Source: Cellulomonas gilvus ATCC 13127
GTDB taxonomy: Bacteria; Actinomycetota; Actinomycetes; Actinomycetales; Cellulomonadaceae
DNA: 64,000 bases
Direction of reading: 5' to 3'
Assembly (NCBI RefSeq): GCF_000218545.1
Contig: NC_015671.1
Location: 1,116,001 to 1,180,000, forward strand
Part shown: piece by piece, positions 57,399-64,000 of the stretch
Position numbering within the stretch: position 1 is the first letter of the stretch
Layout of the letters: each line of letters starts with the position of its first letter
The notes under the pieces: generated by a model
What the model was told of the DNA's origin: nothing
The model's input: the letters and a program-made list of their open reading frames with translations, nothing else
Database searches by the model: none
Translations under genes and position numbers: made by a program

Positions 57399-58838
57399 TC
57401 AGACGGGGTGCTCGTCGATGTAGCGCTGGAGCGCCTGCTTCTCGACCCGGTGCTCCAGCGCCGGGCCCTGCAGCGCCTCGACGACGGCCCGGGCGTTGAA
57501 CGGCAGCATGAGGTGGTGCGTCAGGTCCACCTCCTGCATCCGCAGCGTGCCCCACCGGCCGATGCGGAGCTCCCAGTAGTAGAGGTCGTGGTAGTCGAGG
57601 GAGCCGAGCGCAGCGGGTGAGTAGTCGGCGTGCCGGAGGAAGCGCGCGGCCTCGGCGCGGACCTCCGGGAGCCGGCCGAAGTCCGAGCTCGAGTACAGGT
57701 ACGCCAGCCGCTTGGGCGTCACGTCGTCGCGGCGCTTCTTGTAGAAGCCGGTGCCGACCTCGGCGACCATCGACTGCAGCTCGACGATGCCGTGCGGCAG
57801 GTCGTCGTGGTAGGCGGCCGCGAGAGCGGCGAACTGGGGCGTGTGGCGCAACGTCCTGGCGTACGCGTCGTCGAACGCGTCGCGCGCACGGTCGCCCGGG
57901 CGCTGGATGTTGATGACGCGGTGCTGGACGCCCGCACGCGCGGCCAGCGCGTTGGCGCCGACGAGGTCGTCCCGCTGCGCGTCGGTGGGCGCGTGGAACT
58001 TGAAGTACGTCCAGGCGAGCGCGTCCTTGCCGAGGTGCGGACGCGCGGCGGCGAACGTCGCGCGCGAGTCCAGGCCCGAGGTGAGCGAGACCCCCACCCG
58101 GCCCAGGCCGCACAGGAGCGCGACGTGCGTCGAGAACGCGTCGGCGAACCGTGCGTAGGCCGCGTCGACGTCGCGCTCGAGGACCGTGTCGTCGAACGGG
58201 TAGAAGCGCGCATGGCGGACCTCGCCGCCGTCGTACGTCAGCGCATGGTTCGGCAGCAGCGGCAGCAGGCCGACGAACGGGGTCACGATCCCGGGGGCGA
58301 ACAGCGTGCCCTTGGTGGACATGGCACGCGCCTGGTCGATGAACCGCTTCGGTGCGGGGTCGACGTCGAGGCGCGCGACCTCGCCGGCGAGGTGGGCGTG
58401 CGACGACAGCAGCAACGAGCCGGGACCCGCCGCGTGGTAGTAGGTGGGCAGCGAGCCGACGCAGTCCGGCACGACGGTGACGGTGGCACCGTCCCACAGC
58501 AGTGCCGTGAAGCGACCGCCCAGGTAGGCGATGTACCTCACGGCGTGCTCGACCCCGCGCGCGAGCTCGCGCGCCGCGCGGGCCGCGATGCGACGCCGCG
58601 ACGTCGACCGCGCGGCGAGGTCGATCGGGTCCCCGACGAACAGGACCGCGCGGCGCTCGTCCCCGTGCGAGAACCAGCCCAGCGCGGGGTGCACGCGCAG
58701 CGTCAGCCGTCCGATCGCCGCCTCGGGCCAGCGGCCCGCGACGTCGTGATCGATCGCGCGGGTGCTGGCGACCCACCCGCGCCGGAACGCCGATGCCTGG
58801 TCGTCGACGACGGGCGGGGTCGAGCGGAACCTGAGCAC
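57399..58838 (-). CDS. Asparagine-synthase-like PP-loop protein without a glutaminase nucleophile
   Basis: 479 residues. The PP-loop motif SLTSGLDSR lies at about residue 250, as in the ATP-pyrophosphatase domain of asparagine synthases. AWTYFKFHAPTDAQRDDLVGANALAARAG and the C-terminal helices fit the synthetase domain. An N-terminal region of about 200 residues looks like the glutaminase fold, but the protein begins VLRFRS, so the essential Cys2 is absent. It may use free ammonia or another amine, or activate a carboxyl on a sugar. TACGCT (minus strand 58851-58846) lies seven bases before the GTG. It is the last gene of the minus-strand glycan block. Confidence 0.75.
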   Translation of the reverse strand: MLRFRSTPPVVDDQASAFRRGWVASTRAIDHDVAGRWPEAAIGRLTLRVHPALGWFSHGDERRAVLFVGDPIDLAARSTSRRRIAARAARELARGVEHAVRYIAYLGGRFTALLWDGATVTVVPDCVGSLPTYYHAAGPGSLLLSSHAHLAGEVARLDVDPAPKRFIDQARAMSTKGTLFAPGIVTPFVGLLPLLPNHALTYDGGEVRHARFYPFDDTVLERDVDAAYARFADAFSTHVALLCGLGRVGVSLTSGLDSRATFAAARPHLGKDALAWTYFKFHAPTDAQRDDLVGANALAARAGVQHRVINIQRPGDRARDAFDDAYARTLRHTPQFAALAAAYHDDLPHGIVELQSMVAEVGTGFYKKRRDDVTPKRLAYLYSSSDFGRLPEVRAEAARFLRHADYSPAALGSLDYHDLYYWELRIGRWGTLRMQEVDLTHHLMLPFNARAVVEALQGPALEHRVEKQALQRYIDEHPV

Positions 58839-58874
58839 GCGCCGGAGCGTACCGGCACCGGCGCGGCACCCGGA

Positions 58875-60971
58875 CTACGGCAGGCCGGCCCCGACGAGCT
58901 GCGCCTCGAGCACGGGCGCGAGGGACGTGACGAACGTCGCCGTCAGGTGCGAACCCTGCCGGTACGTGACGACGCCGCCGACCACGGGCCAGCACGTGCC
59001 GCCCGGACAGACCCAGGGGTTGAGGTCGACGACGGGCGTCTCGGTCGCGTGCGCCGCATCCGTGAGCGCGCGCGACGTGCGTGTCGAGGTGAACCGGCAC
59101 TCGTCGACGTCGTCGAGGTGCTCCGCGACGCAGGGGATCATCTCCTGCGGGGGGCTCGGGTTGTCCGCGACCACCACGGGTGACATCCCGCTCGCCTGCG
59201 CGCGTCGCATGATCCCGGTCAGCCGCTCCGTCATGAGCTCGCGCGTGGGAGACCCGCACTCGTCGGGAGACGGGCACGCGGTGTCCTTGACCTGGGACAT
59301 GAGGAGGTAGTCGATCGACGGGTCGTCGAGCACGGCGTCGATGCGGCTCGCGTTCGCCTTGACGCACGGGCGGTTCGGCTTCCCGTCCTCGTCGACCGTC
59401 GTCGCGTCGACGAACGGGCACGCGGACTTGAGGTACGTCACCAGGTGCCAGCCCCGACGATCCGCGATCTCGGACAGGGCGGGCAGCCACTGGTGCATCT
59501 TCGAGTCGCCGACGACGGCGACGACGGGGCCGTCGGCGGGGCCGTGCTCGCACGTCACCGGATCGCCCGTCGTCGTCGAGATGCAGTACTCGCCGTCCAG
59601 GCCGGCGACGTCCTCACCGATGGCGAGCGGTCCGGGGACGAACCCCGACGGGTTGCGGACTGCCGGTGTCCAGTCCGCCGGCGGCCGGTCGGACCCCAGC
59701 ACCAGCGCGCCGGGGTGGTCGCCGGCGGCGTCGAGCAGACGCTGGTGCTCCTGCTGCTCGGCCCGGTGCACCGCGGTCCAGACCGCACCCGCGCATGCGA
59801 GCCCGACGAGGACGCACACGCCGGCGAGCACGGCGGCGGGCCGCGGCCGGGCGAACGCCGGCGCGGCGTGCAGCGGCTGCTCGACGACGCGGTACGCGAG
59901 CCACGCCGGGACCACGGAGCACCCGACCACGGCGATCGCCGTCGGAAGCCACAGGTCGCCGCCGCGGGTGTCCCACACCGCACCCGCGGCGATGAGCACC
60001 GGCCAGTGCCACAGGTAGAGCGAGTAGGACATCGCCCCGACGTCCTGCATGGGTGCGGACGTCAGCACGCGGGTCGACCCGCGGCCGTCGCCCGTACCGG
60101 CAGCGATCACCGCGGCCGCCCCGAGCGTCGGCAGCAGCGCAGCGAACCCCGGGAACGGGACGGTCCGGTCGAACGTCAGCGCCGCGACCGCGATCGCGAG
60201 GAGCCCGAGCCAACCGGCGCTCGCCCGCACGACGACGGGGAGGCGTGCCAGCCGGCGGGCGCCGACCGCCAGCAGCGCACCCAGCGCGAGCTCCCACGCC
60301 CTCGTCGTCGAGACGAAGTACGCACGTCCGGGGTCGGCCGTGGTCAGGTGCACCGACCAGGCCAGTGACGGCAGGGCGATGAGCAGGAGCCCGCCGGCCA
60401 GCCGCCGCCGGGAGACGGCACCACCCGCGCGGCGCGACCACCAGAGCAGCGCGAGCACGAGGAGCGGCCACACGACGTAGAACTGCTCCTCGACCGCCAA
60501 CGACCAGAAGTGCTGCAGCGGCGAGGCCGCGGTGTCGTCGGCGAGGTAGTCGACCGAGCGGTCGGCGAGGCGCCAGTTGACGACGTAGAACGCCGACGCC
60601 GCCAGGTCGCCGGCGATCACCCGCCACTGCGTGACCGGGAGCAGCAGCAGGGTGATCAGCGTGACGCCCACGAACACGAGTGCGGTGGCGGGCAGGAGGC
60701 GGCGAGCCCGGCGGCTGTAGAACCGGGACAGCGAGATCCCGCCCGTCGACTCGACCTCGCGCAGGATCAGGCCCGTGATGAGGAAGCCGGAGATCACGAA
60801 GAACACGTCGACCCCGACGAACCCGCCGCCGACCAGCGGCACACCCGCGTGGTACAGCAGCACCAGCACGACGGCGACGGCCCGCAGCCCCTGGATGTCC
60901 CGCCGGAACGCGCCGGACGCCCCGGGAGCGCGTCCGCGCGTGCGCGGCTCCGTCATGGTGGAGGCGGTCAT
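58875..60971 (-). CDS. OafA-type membrane acyltransferase with a SGNH domain
   Basis: 698 residues. The acyltransferase-3 domain (about 20-370) opens FRRDIQGLRAVAVVLVLLYHAG, with the conserved Arg-His pattern, followed by GGFVGVDVFFVISGFLITG, HFWSLAVEEQFYVVWP and SYSLYLWHWPVL across ten or so membrane segments. The C-terminal 270 residues form a SGNH-like esterase/transferase domain: the Ser block is VVAVVGDSKMHQWLP, and near the end QGSHLTATF supplies the catalytic His. It would O-acylate sugars of a surface polymer. The ATG at 60971 has GAGGAG six bases ahead and was preferred to the GTG at 61013. Confidence 0.9.
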   Translation of the reverse strand: MTASTMTEPRTRGRAPGASGAFRRDIQGLRAVAVVLVLLYHAGVPLVGGGFVGVDVFFVISGFLITGLILREVESTGGISLSRFYSRRARRLLPATALVFVGVTLITLLLLPVTQWRVIAGDLAASAFYVVNWRLADRSVDYLADDTAASPLQHFWSLAVEEQFYVVWPLLVLALLWWSRRAGGAVSRRRLAGGLLLIALPSLAWSVHLTTADPGRAYFVSTTRAWELALGALLAVGARRLARLPVVVRASAGWLGLLAIAVAALTFDRTVPFPGFAALLPTLGAAAVIAAGTGDGRGSTRVLTSAPMQDVGAMSYSLYLWHWPVLIAAGAVWDTRGGDLWLPTAIAVVGCSVVPAWLAYRVVEQPLHAAPAFARPRPAAVLAGVCVLVGLACAGAVWTAVHRAEQQEHQRLLDAAGDHPGALVLGSDRPPADWTPAVRNPSGFVPGPLAIGEDVAGLDGEYCISTTTGDPVTCEHGPADGPVVAVVGDSKMHQWLPALSEIADRRGWHLVTYLKSACPFVDATTVDEDGKPNRPCVKANASRIDAVLDDPSIDYLLMSQVKDTACPSPDECGSPTRELMTERLTGIMRRAQASGMSPVVVADNPSPPQEMIPCVAEHLDDVDECRFTSTRTSRALTDAAHATETPVVDLNPWVCPGGTCWPVVGGVVTYRQGSHLTATFVTSLAPVLEAQLVGAGLP

Positions 60972-61046
60972 CGTGCTCCTCGGGCTCGCCTGCGGTCTGG
61001 TGCCGTCGGACACCTTAGGTGTGGTGGGTCGTCCGCCGGTGCGTGG

Positions 61047-62234
61047 TCAGCGCGGCAGCACGCGCCGGCCCGCGCGGAGCGTCGACTGCACCGCGCTCAG
61101 CGCTCCCGGTGCCGACAGGCGCATCCGGCGCCGCACCCGGCCACGCCACGTGCCCACGGGCGCCGGCGCCCGCAGGGCCGGCAGCACCGATCCGGCGAGG
61201 GAGTCCAGGGCTGCCGGGAGCTGGTCCGGCTCGTCGTGCAGGTAGTTGGCGCGCAGCCACGCGGGGTCCGCCGCGCGCATGCGGGCCGCCGCGAGGTCGT
61301 CGAGCGAGCCGACGAGCCCGCTGCCCGCGTAGACGCCGGTGAGGTTGTGGTCGCCGAGGCCGAAGTCGCCGAGGACGAGGGCGCGCAGCCCGAGCGCGAG
61401 CGCCTCGAGCACCGCGGTCGAGCTCACCGTGACCAGGGCCGTGCCCTGCTCGAGGTAGGCGCTCAGCGGGCCCGTGGCGATGCGCAGCGCTGCGACGCCC
61501 GGTGCGCCGCGGTGCTCGAGGGCGAGCCGGTCGAACGGCAGGTCCTCGTGGTGCGTCTGCGCGTCTCCGGCGAGCCCCCGGAGCTTGACGACGACGTCGA
61601 GGTCCGGGTGGCTGTCGGCGAGTCGACCCAGCGTGTGCAGGATCCGCACGCGGTCGGCACGCGTCTCGGGGAACTTGGCCTGCGGCGCGAACACGACGCG
61701 TCGCAGGGGGGCCGTGTCGGCGCGTCGTCGTTCGCCGCCCTCGCGGACGAGGAAGGGCAGGCGGTTGACGACGACCGTGGGCTCGATCCCGAGCGATCGG
61801 CCGAGCGTGCGGAACTCGTCGGCCTCCCGGTGGGAGTGCACGACGAACAGGTCCACGCTCGAGCGGTAGCGCAGCGCGAGCTCGGTCGCGGGCACCGACA
61901 TCCCCGGCAGGCCGGTCACGGTGATCGGGCGTGCGGCGGAACCCGCCGCGGCGCGCAGGACGTGCTCGGCCGCGGGTCCGGTGGTCGCCACGAGCAGCAC
62001 GTCGGGAGGGGTGCCACGCAGCACGCGGCGCAGCTGGCGCAGACGCACCGTGGCGGGGGTGCCGCCCGCGAGGCGCGTGCCGACGAGCGCGGCGTCGAGC
62101 TGCGCGGGCGTCGGGTGGACCGGGCTGGCGAGCACGACGAGCGTGGCGTCGTACCCGGACAGCGTCTCGAGGGTGGCCGCGGCCCACTTCACGTACGAGT
62201 CGGAGTCGGCGACCGCGAGGACCGACGGGGTCAC
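61047..62234 (-). CDS. Predicted GT-B glycosyltransferase of the nonulosonate locus (DUF6716-like)
   Basis: 395 residues, no membrane segment. SVLAVADSDSYVKWAAATLETL opens a Rossmann-like half. VVFAPQAKFPETRADRVRILHTLGRLADSHPDLDVVVKLRG looks like the start of the second GT-B half, and LVTVSSTAVLEALALGLRALVLGDFGLGDHNLTGVYAGSGL like its donor-binding part. I recall similar proteins next to sialic acid synthases in actinobacteria, annotated DUF6716. GTG at 62234 overlaps the previous stop (GTGA). Transfer of a sialic-acid-like sugar is inferred from position. Confidence 0.65.
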   Translation of the reverse strand: MTPSVLAVADSDSYVKWAAATLETLSGYDATLVVLASPVHPTPAQLDAALVGTRLAGGTPATVRLRQLRRVLRGTPPDVLLVATTGPAAEHVLRAAAGSAARPITVTGLPGMSVPATELALRYRSSVDLFVVHSHREADEFRTLGRSLGIEPTVVVNRLPFLVREGGERRRADTAPLRRVVFAPQAKFPETRADRVRILHTLGRLADSHPDLDVVVKLRGLAGDAQTHHEDLPFDRLALEHRGAPGVAALRIATGPLSAYLEQGTALVTVSSTAVLEALALGLRALVLGDFGLGDHNLTGVYAGSGLVGSLDDLAAARMRAADPAWLRANYLHDEPDQLPAALDSLAGSVLPALRAPAPVGTWRGRVRRRMRLSAPGALSAVQSTLRAGRRVLPR

Positions 62235-63223
62235 GTCGCCGTGCCGCCCAGGGCGACGACGCCCGAGCGGAACCTGGCGGACGCGTTCGGGGTCCACCAG
62301 TCGTCGGGGACGGCGGAGCCCGCGAGCCGGATGCCGAGGTCGGCCAGCGCGGTGCGCAGCGTGAGCAGCGGGGTGGACGGCAGGCAGTGCACCACGGTGC
62401 CCGCGGGCAGGCAGCGCAGGCTGACCTCGACGGGCCAGGGGCCGCGCTCGACGCGGATCGACGGCCGGTCGGCCACGGTGGCGGTGATCGCGGGGCTCTC
62501 GCGACGGTGGGGGATGTAGACCACCTCGCCGTCGCCCTCGTCGGCGATCGCGTGCACCCAGCGCGCGTACGCGTCGGTGCGGATCAGGCCGTCGGTCGCC
62601 ATCGCGGAGCCGACCACCACGATGTCCGCGCCGTGCAGCTCGGGCTCGCGCAGCGACGCGCTCCAGGCGAACGAGTGCCGCACCAGGCGCCCACCCAGCT
62701 CGGTGAACGCGTCGGCGACCTGGTCACGCACGGGCAGCGCGGTGAACACCGTCAGGTGCCCCTCGCGCGCCAGGTGCAGCAGCCGGGTCCGGGCGGCGCC
62801 GGCGAGCGCGCGACGCAGGCTCCCGGGGCGCGCGCGCGCACGCACGAGCGGACCACCCGCAGGCGCCGTGAGCAGGTCCAGCAGGTGGAGCGTCGCCAGG
62901 CCGTCGTCGAGCACGACGAGCGGCCGCCGCCGCGCGACCGTGCCGCGCGCCTGCAGCGCGCCCGAGAACGCGTCCCCGAACGCCTCGGGGTAGCCGCGCA
63001 GCCACAGGTTGCGCGTGTCCCACGCGGTCACCGACGTCCCCGCCGGCAGCGCGACGGTGCCCAGGCGCGCGGCCAGCTCCGCGAGCGAGGGGATGCCCGC
63101 GCGGTAGATCACCTCGACCGTGTCGCCCAGCTCGCCCGCCGCGCTGGCCTCGAGGGCCGAGACCATCTGCAGCGGCGACTCCACCCAGGCGCGGGTGGTC
63201 GCTGCGGTGTCGGGGACGGGCAT
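62231..63223 (-). CDS. Predicted sialyltransferase-like GT-B glycosyltransferase
   Basis: 330 residues, no membrane segment. It starts TRAWVESPLQMVSALEA, like the TPLQ/SPLQ opening of GT52 and polysialyltransferase-type enzymes. VVLDDGLATLHLLDLL, VVYIPHRRES with a His-Arg pair, and VVHCLPSTPLLTLRTAL with a Ser-Thr pair resemble the donor-site motifs of those families. It lies between a nonulosonate synthase and another predicted glycosyltransferase. The family assignment is by eye and not certain. Confidence 0.6.
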   Translation of the reverse strand: MPVPDTAATTRAWVESPLQMVSALEASAAGELGDTVEVIYRAGIPSLAELAARLGTVALPAGTSVTAWDTRNLWLRGYPEAFGDAFSGALQARGTVARRRPLVVLDDGLATLHLLDLLTAPAGGPLVRARARPGSLRRALAGAARTRLLHLAREGHLTVFTALPVRDQVADAFTELGGRLVRHSFAWSASLREPELHGADIVVVGSAMATDGLIRTDAYARWVHAIADEGDGEVVYIPHRRESPAITATVADRPSIRVERGPWPVEVSLRCLPAGTVVHCLPSTPLLTLRTALADLGIRLAGSAVPDDWWTPNASARFRSGVVALGGTAT

Positions 63224-63246
63224 CGTCGGCCTTCGGCTGCGCGCGG

Positions 63247-64000
63247 TCAGGCGCCGATGCGGCGCAGCCGGGACAGCGGGGCGAGCTCGCCGGGGAAGAC
63301 GCGCTTCACGCCGTCGCCCATGGCCTGCTCGATGATCCGGATGTCGCGCACCAGGTGCTGCAGGCCGCTCGGCTCGAGCGACGAGGCCTGGTCGGAGCCC
63401 CACATGGTGCGGTCGAGCGTGATGTGGCGCTCGACGGCGACGGCACCCAGGGCCACCGCGGCGATCGAGATCTGCAGGCCGCGCTCGTGGCCGGAGTAGC
63501 CGACCGGCACGCGGTAGCGGTCCTGCAGCGTGTGGATCATGCGCAGGTTCGCCTCCTCGGGCGGGAGGGGGTACGTCGAGGTCGCGTGCATCAGCACCAG
63601 GCGCTCGGTGCCGACGATCTCCACGGCGGCGTCGATCTGCTCGAGCGTGGACATGCCGGTCGACAGGATGATCGGCTTGCCCGTCGCGGCGAGCGCGCGC
63701 AGCAGCTCGTGGTCGGTGACGGACGCCGAGGCGACCTTGTGCGTGACTACGTCGAGCTCCTCGAGGAACTCGACCGAGGGGACGTCCCACGGCGAGGCGA
63801 ACCACTGCAGCCCGCGCGCCGCGGCGTGCCGGGCGACCTCCTGGTACTGCTCGCGCCCGAACTCCACGCGGTAGCGGTACTCGAGGTACGTCATCTCGCC
63901 CCACGGCGTCTGCCGGATCTGGTCGCGCTGCGCGGCGGGCGTCGAGATCTCGGGCGTGCGCTTCTGGAACTTGACCGCCTGCGCGCCGGCCTCGGCCGCC
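63247..64000 (-). CDS. neuB: N-acetylneuraminate (nonulosonate) synthase, C-terminal part
   Basis: The frame is open to the right edge, so the N-terminus is missing; 250 residues are visible. VKFQKRTP, WFASPWDVPSVEFLEELDV, KVASASVTDHELLRAL, PIILSTGMSTLEQIDAAVE, HATSTYPLPPEEANLRMI, VGYSGHERG and AVERHITLDRTMWGSDQASSLEP follow the NeuB barrel order. It condenses phosphoenolpyruvate with an N-acylated hexosamine to make a nine-carbon sialic-acid-like sugar. The C-terminal SAF (antifreeze-like) domain found in many NeuB proteins is absent: the frame stops after FPGELAPLSRLRRIGA. The next gene starts 23 bases on. Confidence 0.85.
   Translation of the reverse strand, partial: AAEAGAQAVKFQKRTPEISTPAAQRDQIRQTPWGEMTYLEYRYRVEFGREQYQEVARHAAARGLQWFASPWDVPSVEFLEELDVVTHKVASASVTDHELLRALAATGKPIILSTGMSTLEQIDAAVEIVGTERLVLMHATSTYPLPPEEANLRMIHTLQDRYRVPVGYSGHERGLQISIAAVALGAVAVERHITLDRTMWGSDQASSLEPSGLQHLVRDIRIIEQAMGDGVKRVFPGELAPLSRLRRIGA

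Noticed and set aside
1-64000. tRNA, rRNA, insertion sequences, prophage, integrase or attachment sites
   Set aside because: The gaps between genes are nearly all short and none contains a cloverleaf, transposase fragment or terminal repeats that I can see. Base composition looks even throughout.

Overview
The window is a single high-GC actinobacterial chromosome segment, almost fully coding. It most resembles Cellulomonas: a secreted GH10 xylanase with a Pro-Thr linker and a C-terminal CBM2 is close in sequence to the C. fimi Cex enzyme as I remember it, a cellobiose-type ABC operon sits next to a CelR/CebR-like LacI regulator, and WhiB1, PdtaS and the coproporphyrin-dependent heme enzymes are all actinobacterial. 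I see no tRNA, rRNA, CRISPR array, insertion sequence or phage gene. The genus is inferred, not proven.

Layout. 1-2091 is the 3' part of an assimilatory nitrate reductase fused to a flavodoxin/FAD/NADPH reductase. It converges on a minus-strand block (2122-6955): membrane molybdopterin oxidoreductase, HIT protein, NatAB-like ABC exporter and a DUF1697 protein. 7165-13286 is a tightly overlapping nitrite reduction operon: nirB, nirD, siroheme synthase, a uroporphyrinogen-III synthase fused to a winged helix, and a sirohydrochlorin chelatase. It supplies both the enzyme and its siroheme, and a GlnR-like motif lies upstream. 13345-18317 holds a large Leu-Gly heptad-repeat surface protein with its membrane partner, a lipoprotein hydrolase and a NYN nuclease. 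18439-20481 is the xylanase with a divergent MarR regulator.

21183-27610 is an alpha-glucoside locus (LacI regulator, GH13 glucosidase, binding protein and two permeases). 27705-29618 encodes the last two steps of coproporphyrin-dependent heme synthesis. 31470-36075 is a cebEFG-like operon with a LacI regulator and clear operator palindromes at a TTGACA promoter. Neither sugar transporter has its own ATPase here, so both probably share a distant MsiK-type ATPase. 37065-38903 is a pdtaS-whiB1 pair, syntenic with mycobacteria as far as I recall. 39783-45342 is a two-component system feeding a MacB/FtsX-type exporter, and 45484-47526 is a second, OmpR-type two-component system. manA, a GtrA protein, purK and purE follow.

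51312-64000 is a surface-glycan region: a membrane-tethered methyltransferase, two tandem paralogous multi-domain glycosyltransferases, an asparagine-synthase-like protein without a glutaminase cysteine, an OafA-type acyltransferase, two predicted glycosyltransferases and, cut by the right edge, a sialic-acid (nonulosonate) synthase. This region is the best candidate for an undescribed system: a nonulosonate-containing, acylated surface polymer in a soil cellulolytic actinobacterium.

Two features recur. Many genes start without a leader, with a TAnnnT box six or seven bases before the start codon. Gene ends carry long GC stems without a T-run.
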